Below, piece by piece: positions 24,108 through 34,799 of a stretch of DNA of 64,000 nt; positions within the stretch are counted from its first letter, which is position 1, and every line of letters begins with the position of its first letter. The notes under the pieces were generated by a model. It had not been told where the DNA came from, ran no database searches, and saw only the letters and a list, made by a program, of their open reading frames with translations. Position numbers and translations under genes: made by a program. Where the stretch lies: contig NC_081405.1 of NCBI RefSeq assembly GCF_030272615.1, forward strand, positions 610,699,065 to 610,763,064. Direction: 5' to 3'. The stretch is from Cryptomeria japonica (taxonomy: Eukaryota; Streptophyta; Pinopsida; Cupressales; Cupressaceae).

Positions 24108-24515
24108 GCTCTATGTGCACTATCCAACAATCTCCATGCACTACCAAATGCATCTTGCATGCAAAAACACACCTATGCGCTACCCTGATCTATCAATGCA
24201 ACACCCAAAGCACCCTAAGTGCTAAAACCCCTATGCGCTATCCTAATCTGGCCTTGTGCTGCGACACTACCCCTACACACTAGGTCACACCTACATGCTA
24301 GCCTAACCTACCCCTGTGACCCCCGACTAACCCTAAGCGCTAGGTCTAAGAGATGCACTAACTGTTTCGCCTTGCATGCTATCCTACGAACCCGCTACGC
24401 TAACCTCGGTCTATGCACTATCCTAACCTACCCGGATGCTATCCTAGTTCCTAAGACACTACGTGCTACATTTTGTTTCATATGCGCTACAGTTTTCACC
24501 GGACGCACTAAACCA
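24108..24515 (-). repeat. Dense TAGCGCAT word array (antisense leader)
   Basis: On the minus strand, about 17 degenerate TAGCGCAT words (TAGTGCAT, TAGCGCTT, TAGCATGT and similar) in about 410 bp, mean spacing about 23 nt. It lies 0.6 kb upstream of the PMD gene and points the same way as that gene. The open plus-strand frame through it (24219-24722) is fortuitous. Confidence 0.75.
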
Positions 24516-24834
24516 TTAATTTCCGTGACAAAAATGAAAAACCTGACGAAAAATGAGAAAACAAAAATCAAAAAGGGGTCAAAGGTGATAAACTACCAGT
24601 GGTCCATACATGGTGGGCCTTTGATACCTTTGAATGCACTCAAATCGATGAGAAGCAAAGGGAACCGACATCTTGACTTTCTCTCCAAGTGCCACTTTCT
24701 CCAAGTCAATAAGCATAAATGAGACAAATTAAATCACTTTTTACCTTTTTATAGGGTAAATGGAAATTAGGGTTATGTGGTGGAACATGAAAATTGCTCG
24801 TGGTCTCACTTCTAACCCTAACAAACATCATTAT

Positions 24835-24936
24835 CGAGAGATGAATCAAATTATCACATTCAACATAGACATAATTTAAAATGCAATCAAATTTATCAAC
24901 TCAAATCAAATTTTCAAATTTTTGATTCATCTCTCG
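24835..24936. repeat. Perfect 16-bp inverted repeat near the 3' LTR
   Basis: CGAGAGATGAATCAAA at 24835-24850 is the exact reverse complement of 24921-24936, separated by 70 nt of AT-rich sequence. It could form a hairpin in either transcript. It lies 170 bp before the 3' LTR. Confidence 0.7.
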
Positions 24937-25090
24937 AGGGGGCATTATCAACATCATTTATCAAATATGGGGCATCATTTATCAAATCTGGGGCATGACA
25001 TGAACATCTCAACATGACATCACACTAATCATAATCAAATTTTGACGACGCATCATTTTTCTTTGAATCAACATGTGCACACACGTCACT

Positions 25091-25106
25091 TCAAAGAGGG
25101 GCAAAA
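25091..25106 (+). promoter_or_regulatory. Polypurine tract of element 2
   Basis: TCAAAGAGGGGCAAAA abuts the TG of the 3' LTR. This is the expected primer site for plus-strand DNA synthesis. Confidence 0.8.
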
Positions 25107-26580
25107 TGTAGATGTATAAAAATGACCATATTCCTAAATGAATATTTAATGTTCATTTTATTCTCATTCCTCTATTTAGTTAAATCTAATTTAATTAAAT
25201 CACCCACATTCTTTTATTTAATTAAATAAATTATTCAATTTATTTATTTAAATTCACTTAAGCCCTTTTATATCATTTAATTGAATAAATCATTTTATTT
25301 AATTAAATCCCTTCTCTCTACTTTTTAATTAAATTTACATTTAATTAAATAGTTCACCCCAATTAAATAAATCTAATTTATTTAAATCCCTAACTTGCAA
25401 CCAAATTGAAATAAAGCAATTTATTTTAATTAAATCCTATTATTCCTCACCCACTTGCATTTTCCTACATCTCCCACTTGCCTCCTAACCCTCTTCCTTA
25501 ATTCTTCTAGAATACCTCTAATCCTAATCAATTAACCTAAACCCATCAATTATCCCCTTTCCCTAAATTTGAGGAGGTCACTTCTCAAAGTTGGAGTAAA
25601 GTCTTCCAAAGGCATTAAAACATTTATGCCTTCAACAAGCTTACTTGTTGAAAACCCCCAAATTTGGAAGGACTCTTACAAATTTGTCCCCAAAGTCTTC
25701 AAACCATTAATGGTTAACTAACCCTTAGTGGCATGGTTAGAGATTTTTTTCCTAACTCAACCCTCATATAACCCAGGGGTCTCATCAAGCATTCATTTCT
25801 TTGACCATGGTTATCTCTTTGACCTTTGCACAAGAGCTTATCCTTTGGGTAAAAGCTTTATCCAATGGATAACCTTAATCTAACCTTAACCTTTACCCTC
25901 TAAGGTAACCATGAGCTCTTCTCAAGCATTTAATGCTTCTTACCTCTCCTCTTAAGAAGTCTTATGTTTATAATTGTCACCATTTCATTGGTGAGAATTA
26001 CAAACATGGATTAATAACTTTCAATCCTGACCCTTGATTAGATCCTTCAATCCTGACCATCCATTGCCTTATTTTTCCTATAAATAGAGCTCTCATTATT
26101 CCATTTCTAGGATCCAAATCTTTAGCATCACACTTATACTTAATTTTAACAAGCATTTAGCCTCTCTTTGCAATAGAAATTAATCTAATAAGCATTTTAG
26201 AGTATTTCTATTATCATTAGCTTAAATCACATAACTAGTATATCATGTTAGGATAGTATTTTACTAACCTTATCATCTTATCATCTAGTTTAGTTAATTT
26301 ACTAAAATCATGCATAAATAGGATGCATTCATATTAAATTCGATCAAAAGCATCCCTCCTTCTTGCATTTGTCATCTCTAAGTCACTTTTCTCAGTGATC
26401 TGAGAGCAAAGGCATTGGCTTGAGGGACCTTGCGAGATAAAGAACCATGGAACACTCCTTGGGAAGTTGAGCCATTCCTCATGGCTCCATAACTTGAACC
26501 AAGAGTCCCATGGGTGTGTGGGCAAGTCCTTGAAATATTTCCACATATTGGATTTCATCGAACCACTTTTCCTACATACA
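25107..26580 (+). repeat. 3' LTR of element 2
   Basis: Collinear with 7973-9438 and ends CATACA, followed by the AGTGA duplication at 26581-26585. TATA box at 26079-26089. Contains CATTAAAACATTTATGCC...GTTGAAAACC at 25613-25662, where the 5' LTR has an unrelated GC-rich block. Confidence 0.93.
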
Positions 26581-26585
26581 AGTGA

Positions 26586-28470
26586 AAAATTAATCGGTAG
26601 CAGTCCCTAAGACTAAAGCCAAAACCAGAAGTACTCCTCTTATATCTCAACCTCCCAAGCCAAAGTCATCAGTTAAGCCATCTGATGGAGTGCAAAAGAA
26701 GAAATTAGTCAGATTTGTGGTGGTTGATAATGAAGGAACTAAATCAGATGATGGCTTCTCCTTAGGCACTAAGGTTTCTAAGGAGAAGCCATCCGACAAA
26801 ACAAGATCCAACAAGAAACCAAAGTCTGAGATTGATGAGGCATTGAAATTAGGAAAACTTCAAGGTAATTACACTATTGTGCCTCATATTTCATTAGATC
26901 AGATTGTTAATTCAGTTGTCAAAGATGGTAATTTGAAACCACTATCTAAGTGGTATGGAAGTGTTGATGAGAGTGGGAAGAGATCATTAGAAGAAGTCAT
27001 AGTTGAATACATGAATGTATATAGTAAAGCCTTGATAGAGCTATCATCTATAATTCTGAAGAGTTTGTATGAGATTTTGGATGCTCAGAGACTAACAATA
27101 AATAAAGAAGATGAGAAATTGAGGGAATATATACTAGTCAATTTTTGTGTAGTTATTACTAAGGAGGAGATAGATAGATTACTCTGGTTAGCCAATGATA
27201 AGTTTTGAAGTAAGAATAGAGTGAATAAGATCATGTTCAATAAGATTGATGAAGTTGTTGAAGAAATAGAGAAAATTTTGAGAAAAGTTTTGCAAGAAAA
27301 TCAATATGAAGTCAATCTGGCAAAGGATCAAATTGACACCCATCTAGAAAATGAGAAGACCAAGGTGGATACACCTTCAATTCCAGAAGTGCATCTAGTT
27401 GAGCATACAGTGGGTGATACTTATGTTCTGGAAGTTCAAACAATAGATCATGTGAGAGCCAATGCACCGAGAGAAAGTGGAATGGAGAATGATGTAGGTG
27501 TGAGTGAAGCTAATATAGTAGATAAAGTGGAGATCCCTCCAGAATCTAGAAAGGAAGTTGTTGTAGAGGAGAATGTGGAGAAAAAAGAAGTCAAGGTTGA
27601 AGTTTAAACTGAAGAAAGAGACATAGAGATGGTGAAAGGTATGTAGGTCATTGATGATCCAGAGTTTATACAAGGACAAATCAATCTTTCTTCCTATCTC
27701 CCATTCAGAAACTTCAGTTGGCATCTTTTTCTCAAGCCAAAGCCAGCAAAGACCTTCTAAAATCTCACACTAAACATAGTATGTTGATGAACAAGGAAAG
27801 CAATATTTTGGAGAAGTTAATATCCTCATTCCAAAAGGATACATTTGATACTTCATATGGGCAATTAAAAAGTATAATTGATTCTGTTAATTCTCATTTT
27901 GAATCCTTTGACAAATCTACAGAGGTAAAGGTCAAGAGTGAATTTCATGCTAAAAGGATTCACACCTTGAAGAATATGATATCAAATGAAAGACCTACAT
28001 TAAGTAATTGTGTGAAAATCATGCAAGATGCAATAACCATAGATGGAAAGTTGTATAAATCATTCTTATCCTTGAACAAGTTCATTGTGAATATTGAGAA
28101 GAAGTCTCAGGAGTATGAGGATCATTTGAAAATATTGTCTAATTCAATTGATCCATTGTCAAATTCTTTGAGCCAACATGAAAAGCAGGTAATATTGTTG
28201 CCTGAGAAGATTTGAAGTCTGAGCTATGATCGGGAAAGGATAATTGGCAGAGTTGGAGAACTTAGGAGTCATATTGTCACTAAGTTGGATGTAATTCTAA
28301 ATGTTCTTCAAGATTATTAGAGTTCTCTCAAATCAGGCAATCTAGATGATCTCAAGGCCAAAAAAGTGCAGTCTTATCTTCTCAGTGGATTTATAATAGA
28401 TTTTGAGAATTTGTAAAAGGGTTGGGATAGTCACTTGAACTCTTTGAAGAATCTGTATGTAGATATTTTC
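26586..28470 (+). pseudogene. Unknown protein of element A, C-terminal part
   Basis: This continues the frame interrupted at 7972. A Pro/Lys/Ser-rich stretch (26620-26700) leads into an open segment at 26690-27208 (KKLVRFVVVDNEGTK...). Two further open segments follow, 27221-27607 (Glu/Val-rich, EEIEKILRKVLQ) and 27718-28215 (Ser/Lys-rich, helical). The end (GRVGELRSHIVTKLDVIL and SYLLSGFIIDFENL...DSHLNSLKNLYVDIFKVL) aligns residue by residue with the minus-strand ORF at 61178-61541. That conservation between two copies argues for past selection on a protein. At least five stops lie between 27209 and 28470. Charged, helix-rich composition suggests coiled coils. I recognise no enzyme motif and assign no function. 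Confidence 0.55.
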
Positions 28471-28542
28471 AAAGTTTTGTGAAGACCATACAACATTTTT
28501 AGCCTCAATTCTTGATCTTCGATATCTTACCTTTGTCATTGA

Positions 28543-30335
28543 TGTAGAGGCATCATGAACCCTCCCACAATCACACTACAACTCTTCATTATTTCTTCTT
28601 GTTTGTAACAACATTCACCTATCCAAGGCTTCCAAAACAATACTCCAACTTTATATTCATTCAACTCACTAGATTTGATCACACATTCAGATATCACATC
28701 AGTTTTCCAATCTGCAACACTACGATCAATCACAAGATTCTAAAACAAGGCCTTTCTTCCAACTCTCTAGACTCTACTCAATGCACCCAATCAAGGATAG
28801 CAACCCAATGGTTTTTTCCAACACTTCTAATGGTCTTACACACTTATTATATATCAACTCAATATCCCAAACATTCCTTTTGTGGATTTTTGACTCCTAA
28901 CACCAAACTGCCCTTTCTAGGCTTCAATCCTACTAGCCCTCCAAATCAAGTAACTTGACAATAACTCAAACCTTTATCAAAACACTTGCCAAAAAGACTA
29001 CATATTTAGACACCCATTTGGAATTTCTAAAACATATCCAAAAATTAGGTATAGGTAGTCTAGATGAACTATACCGACCAACACCCCGCTTCGCTTGAAA
29101 CTAGGCTAATTAGCCCACTTTTACAAAGCAACTACCTCAAAAAATCTTCATCAAGAATTCACACCCAAAAAAATTCTTACTAAAAGATTCACATCAACAA
29201 ATTTTCCAGGTTTTAGATAGTGAAATTCTCATTTAATCACCCAAACACAAAACCCGCCTTTTTAGGCCTACAAACTAGGGCTTTCACATATACACCCCCT
29301 CCAAACACTTAACAACTTCAAAAATGGATGAAACACCAGAAAAATGACCTGAAAAAACTATAGAAACCATAAAAATACCCACTCATTCAATGTTTTCACT
29401 CAGATCCATACATGGCGCCAAATTTCCACTTACTCAACACACCATTCCTCGCCACTCTTCACCCTAGGGTCTCACCATAACATATCCATGACCATAACTA
29501 CACTTAGAATGTTAGAATAGCTTATAATAAAACTTCCTAGACCCATTCCACAAGAAACAGTAGATACATAAAGTGGAATGGGTCAATTCTTCATTGTGAC
29601 CCTCAAACCCTTACAAAAAACCTATCAAAAGTGGCTGATTTTAGGAAAGTCAAAATAAAATGCACAAAATAGATTTAAAGAGCCTCAAAATAGTTCCAAA
29701 TGAAATTTAAAACATTTCCCTATCACTTCCAAAAGGAATTAGATCAAAATATGTTATGAATGGAGAGTTATAGTAGTTGGAAGTTCAAAATTTAGAGCAA
29801 AATTGCAGGGAAAACCATGTATTTCATTGCCAAACTCCAAACTCTTACAATGCCAATAAATTTATACCATCAAAAAAAAATTCCAGGCTTTTAAATGAGT
29901 ATTTAAACATTATTCAATTCCCCTCCAACTGAAATCAACCTCCCAACTAACTTTCACAGCTAATCATGACCGTTGGAAGTCAAAAATGACAATTTTAACA
30001 AGTTGTTTCATGACAACCTTACATTGTTTGATTTTTTTCATAATTTGATTAACCAGGAAACCTAATAAGACTCAAAATCACCTACAACATGACCTCCACA
30101 CTAATAAGGAGCATTTTTACATTTATTTGCTCATATGGCAACATTTGACACAATTTGACAACTTTTTGACACAACTAGACATCATGACATATTGACCCAA
30201 ATTATTACATCATGGACCATAAATGGTCTTATTACATCACATATTGATCAAAATGACCTTATTAGACTTCAACTAGACTCAACATCACATATTTACTTAT
30301 GAGGTCTCCTTGGACCCTTGGGTGCTCTTGCACCA
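28543..30335. mobile_element. Unclassified 1.8-kb insertion with 8-bp direct repeats
   Basis: GTCATTGA at 28535-28542 is repeated at 30336-30343. Without the insert and one repeat copy, the flanks line up with the 3' untranslated tail of copy B (plus 60950-61177, minus strand). The insert starts TGTAGAGGCATC and ends CTCTTGCACCA. It is AC-rich with no ORF of note. An 8-bp duplication fits hAT-type DNA transposons, but clear terminal inverted repeats are not evident. The TG...CA ends would fit a solo LTR, whose duplication would normally be shorter. Confidence 0.55.
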
Positions 30336-30501
30336 GTCATTGAAGTCAAAGGGGGAGTGTATAGGAGTAAAAAATGTTGATCTAAGGGGGAGTTCCTTAA
30401 TAATTTGATTCTTTGATTCTTTGGAATCTAGTGATTAAATTTTTGGTTGGAGTGTATATATTTTGGTTTTGATCTAACACTTAGTCATTTTTCACTAAGT
30501 G

Positions 30502-30527
30502 TTGCCATCAATGCCAAAGGGGGAGAT
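30502..30527 (+). promoter_or_regulatory. Conserved tail and polypurine tract of element A
   Basis: CATCAATGCCAAAGGGGGAG followed by AT ends at the TG of the LTR. The same tail occurs on the minus strand at 60953-60984 (copy B) and, with small changes, at 34399-34434 (SIRE-like Copia). Confidence 0.8.
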
Positions 30528-31666
30528 TGTTGGCAAGAGACACTGCAGGTATGTTGTGATGTTGTCATTGATGGAAAATGATATCATTTTTGGCATCTAC
30601 ACTTCATGTTATCATCATTCTAGAGGATTGAGTGGAGATTGTTTGAGTCTAGTAAGGTCCAGTAGGATGAACAGGGTATCCGATAGAGTGTATAGTGTTT
30701 TGGTTTTCAGATTATTATGGTTGATTATTTTGATTTGTGGATCTGAGAGATGTATTATGGATATGCAATTTATCTTATTCTAGGTTTGTATCCTCCAGTG
30801 ATAATTTTTGTGTAAGTTAGAAGATCCGATAATCATGTTTTGGCTAAAATAGTGGTTATCAATGCTAATGTGTTATAATTTAGTTTGCGGATCTTGCAGA
30901 TCTCTTTTTGTAGTTGATTATGTATTCTAGGCCGATGAGCTGACCTGTGGAAAGCATGTGGATAGTTTTTTTTGGTCTGCTTACTTGTTTTTGGATCAGA
31001 TTGAAGCCAACTTGTGTATATGTTTCATCTTTTGTGATGTGTTCTTGAAGCTGACTTGGTGGTGACCTACATTAGTAATGCAGATATATAAGATAGGTTT
31101 ATTTGATCATTCTGGATATATATGTGTGTGTGTGATATGTGTATTAGCAATTGTGCATAGTTTCACGTGTGCAAGGTAAAGATTTATGCTTTGGTATGTT
31201 GCAGAATATCAGAACAGAGCAATATTGTAGAGCAGAGTAAGAATATGTTTTTGTTTAACCAAAACTATATCCAGGAATTGTTGATGCTACTTCATAGTTC
31301 AAACTTCATTTTAATCTCTTACAAACATTTTGTAAGGAAATAAGCCTTTTGGGTTGTAGCCTTTTCTTGTAATTTGAGCAGTGAGCTCTAGGTAGTGTTC
31401 CTGAATGCATGTGTATTCCCCTATGTAATATTTTTATACTTTTAGCAGTGTATACTAATATTGTGGGTTATAATCCCTCCATGGTTTTTCCCTTAACTGG
31501 GGTTTCACATAAAAAACATGGTGTTATGGTGTTGTTGATCTTTGCTTTGTGTTTTTGCACTTCAACTTCTTTCATATGCATTAAATGGTTTAATGGTCAG
31601 ATCATCAAAGCTAAAGATTACATAACACTAATTCACCCCTCATCTCAATGTTCATTGATTCCAACA
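30528..31666 (+). repeat. 3' LTR of element A
   Basis: Starts TGTTGGCAAGAG directly after the PPT and ends TTGATTCCAACA. The last 40 bp (AATTCACCCCTCATCTCAATG...) match the terminal part of the copy B LTR. It contains the box ATGGTTTTTCCC...GGGGTTTCAC (31481-31523) shared by several Copia LTRs in this window. The 5' partner was not found. Confidence 0.75.
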
Positions 31667-33141
31667 CTCAAAAGGCAGTTCTTGGCTGAGTGGCATTATC
31701 AATGTGATTGGATATAATTTGAAATTCTAGTTGATCAATGTTTATGGACCTACTACTACTCTCAAGAAAAAAGAGGTCTAGGGAGCACTAGATGGATTCA
31801 TGAGTCATAATCCCTTCCCTCATACAATTTTAGGCAAGGATTTTAATGCAATTCTCCACCTATTTGAGAAAAGGGGTGGAATCTAAAAGGAATTGCAGCC
31901 TTAGATTAATTTTAGAGATTGGGTGTTCAAAAATAATATAGCATATTTGCAACAAGAGAATGGGACATTTACATGTAGTAATAGACATTTGGGTTTCAAC
32001 CACATAGCTGAGAAAGTGGATAGATTTCTTTTTAGAGGAGACTTACCTACCTTTCACGTGGATATGAAGTCATCAATTATGCCATATGCAGGATATGATC
32101 ACTTTCTATTCTTGTGGAGTTTGTGGATATGAATTCATACGTGGATGAAGGATAAAAAATAAATTAATTGGTCTGGAGGAGGGAGAACCATTTCGTAGGA
32201 TCAAAACTATTCTGCTACGAATAAAAAATGAAACATATTAAATAAAAATTATTGGTTTGGAATAGAGAAGATTGCAAGGACATCTTTAAAATTAAGAGAA
32301 GCATTGAGGAATAAATTGAACTTATAAATGAGGAAGTCATAAAGGATGGTATGCATCAAGCTAAATTATTAAAAGAGAAGGATCTCCTAGGAAAACATGA
32401 AGAGATTCTATCAAAAGAGGTGATATTATGGAGACAAAAATCAGGAGAGACCTAGCTAGCAGAAGGAGACCAAAACTCAAAGTTCTTCAACAATAGCACT
32501 AAGATTCATAGGAGCATAAATAGAATCATCAAATTGGAAATGGAGAGGGGAATCTTATAGAAGAACAAGAGGGCATCATAAAGGAAATAGTTTCATTTTT
32601 AAATAATATTCTAAATAATTGAGAAAGTTGCAACGTTGAAGTTTAGTCCTCCCTACTTGAAAATATTCCTAATCTGATTTTTGAGGAACAAAATAGAATG
32701 TTAAATTCTTCTTTCATAGGTGAGGAGATCAAGCTTCTCTAAATCAATTACACTTGAACAAAGCCCCTGGCCCAGATGGATTACAGGCTATCTTCTTTCA
32801 GAAATATTGGCATATAGTAGGGAATGAATTAGTTGATGCTATTGAAGAGGATAGAAACTCTGGGAGGTTTTTGATAGAAATTAATAACACCTTTATCTCT
32901 ATCATTCCTAAAAATGAGATCACAAAGGACCTAGAGGAATATAGGACAATTGCTCTTTGTAATACTATCTAATTTTTTTTTATCAAACCCTTGGCCAAAA
33001 GACTGAAGAAAATTCTTCCTTTTATTATTTGGGAGGAACAAACTGGTTTTGTGCCTGGTAGATGAATTCTTGATGGAGTAATCATAGCTCAGGAAGCCAT
33101 TCATTCTATTCAAAATAATATATAATAGAGAATGATTGTAA
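31667..33141 (+). pseudogene. L1-like LINE ORF2, endonuclease and RT start
   Basis: Non-LTR retrotransposon protein. Near 31735 INVYGPT-like sequence is followed by ILGKDFNAIL...EKRGG (31830-31885), the C-terminal half of the apurinic-type endonuclease, and then WVFKNNIAYLQQENGTFTCS. From about 32754 NKAPGPDGLQAIFFQKYW and SIIPKNEITKDLEEYRTIAL are the first RT blocks of plant L1 elements. The N-terminal endonuclease half is missing because the LTR of element A abuts at 31666. Several stops occur between. The frame is broken at 33141 by the SIRE-like Copia and resumes at 40240. Confidence 0.8.
33137..33141. repeat. Target-site duplication TGTAA of the SIRE-like Copia
   Basis: TGTAA at 33137-33141 is repeated at 40235-40239. 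Removing the element and one copy restores the LINE reading frame exactly (MIV joined to KIDIKKAYD). Confidence 0.9.
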
Positions 33142-34398
33142 TGTTAGACAGCTCATATAACCAAAGGACAACTGAGAGGGGGGGTGAATCAATTGTAACT
33201 GGATTACATAACTTTAAGCATTCAAATCCTTATTACTAGAACACATAAAATCAATACTAGAATGCATAAACCAAATACAAGAATAATTGATATAGCAATT
33301 AAAAATAAACATAAATCACATAATAGTTACCATCCATCTAGAACACATGAAACCAATATTTGTATGTGGAAAACTTGGTAAAGGGAAAAACAATGGTGGG
33401 AAGCCTACCCACAATCAGATAATACTTATGTAGTAAGTATGTGATTACAATATGAGGGGCCTACACATGCAGGAAGGCCAACAACCTAGAGCTCACTACT
33501 CATCACAAAAAGGAGCCTCATTGACTACAGAATAAATCCAGACTACAATCTAGATTGAAGAATAAACTACAAATAAAGAATCTCCTATGCCTGAGTACAA
33601 TTCCGGTTAAGCTCAATACCAGAGGCCTTAAACCTATCTTACCAACCCAATTCAATCACCTATGATTGACCAAAACCTTTTCTTATAATTACAACATTAT
33701 TCACACACAAATAATCCCATAACCTTGACCTATGATCTACAAAGAGATCTTACATCTTATTTATACCAACTCGGGACCTAAACAACTAGGTCGGCCACCT
33801 AAAAAGATAATACAATAAATTCATAACATAAACCCAAAATCCAATGATCAACCAAGTCAGCTTAGGCCGAAAACAATGTAAACCAATCATTAAACCCCAC
33901 TGGTAATGCATCAGGAACATCCTCCAACACGTTACATAAACCGGTCCATAACCTAGATAACACCAGACCCAAAATAGGTTGCCATAAACCAAATCCAACA
34001 CCACCAATCAATAGGAACACGAACATGATAACCATCAAAATCTTGAGAACCATCTAGAAGCTACACCAACACCACTTATCACATGCATCAAAAGATCTTC
34101 AACAAAGCTCTGTCGGTCAAACCCTTACTAGTGACCAAAAGGCTTACAAGAACAAATGATAGTATCAAAGTCATCAAATCCCGAACCAACTGATCATGAT
34201 ATGCATCTAAGTAGAATGAATGACATATCCAAATCAATTCCATAAACCAAAGCATATCAGAGCATACCAGACCGATATCATAATCCAACCACTCTATCAA
34301 AACCAACTAGAAACCGACAAACAACCAAAACAACCAGTGTTTCCATCAATGACAAAACATCAATGCAACACATACTCAACTCCTCCAAATTTCCAATA
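33142..34398 (-). repeat. 3' LTR of the SIRE-like Copia
   Basis: On the plus strand it starts TGTTAGACAG and ends TTTCCAATA (the other copy ends TTGCCAACA). The PPT tail with CTACCCTTTGGCATTGATGG follows at 34399-34434. Homologous along its length to 38975-40234. Confidence 0.9.
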
Positions 34399-34799
34399 AT
34401 CTACCCTTTGGCATTGATGGTAACACTAGATGTGAAAAACATCCAAGTTCCAATAAATGCCAAACAAGTCTCCTCCTATGGAAGATAGCCAACAATCTCC
34501 CACAAAATGATATAGAAATGAAGCTCTAAACCAAACTCCCCTAATGATTATATCTATGTTAAGCTTTGATCTCTCCCCTTTTGATTGATATTTTGTTAAG
34601 CTATGTTTTCACATATATCTCTGCCCCTTTGACATCAATACTAGAAGTCTGACATAAATATCAAAGAAAATCATGTCCTATGATTCTTACAGCTGACTAC
34701 TCCCCCTGAATAGTAGAACCACCATATCAATCCGGAATGAGTAATAGCTCTGATAATGCATACCAAAATGATGCCAATCAACATCACTCAAGTCTGTAC

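Larger units (their letters stand above)
7973..26580 (+). mobile_element. Complete 18.6-kb Tat-like Ty3 LTR retrotransposon (element 2)
   Basis: LTRs of 1466 and 1474 bp begin TGTAGATGTA and end CATACA, flanked by AGTGA on both sides. The internal order is PBS, a 3-kb leader, gag, aspartic protease, G-patch, RT, RNase H, a second RNase H, integrase, then 5.2 kb of tail carrying an antisense plant-mobile-domain gene, and the PPT. Tandem RNase H domains and extra ORFs after pol are established features of the Tat lineage (Ogre, Grande, Retand relatives). Every coding part has stops, so the copy is dead. The unusual length comes from the leader and the tail. Confidence 0.93.
6240..31666 (+). mobile_element. 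Non-autonomous LTR element A (SIRE-like 3' end, unknown ORF), split by two insertions
   Basis: Removing the Tat-like element (7973-26580) and one AGTGA copy rejoins a reading frame that runs from 6670 to about 28470. Removing a second insertion (28543-30335) then joins its 3' flank to a polypurine tract and a 1.1-kb LTR ending CCAACA at 31666. No pol domain is seen anywhere. A second copy of the ORF 3' end, tail, PPT and LTR sits on the minus strand at 60015-61541, proving this is a repeat family. The left boundary and 5' LTR were not found, so 6240 is only the end of the preceding gag remnant. Confidence 0.6.

Noticed and set aside
24219-24722. 167-codon plus-strand ORF rich in Cys, Ala and Leu
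   Set aside because: It reads through the antisense TAGCGCAT array; the residues follow from the repeated word.
33786-34306. Several 60-70-codon minus-strand ORFs
   Set aside because: They lie wholly within the 3' LTR of the SIRE-like Copia and are not kept open in the other LTR.
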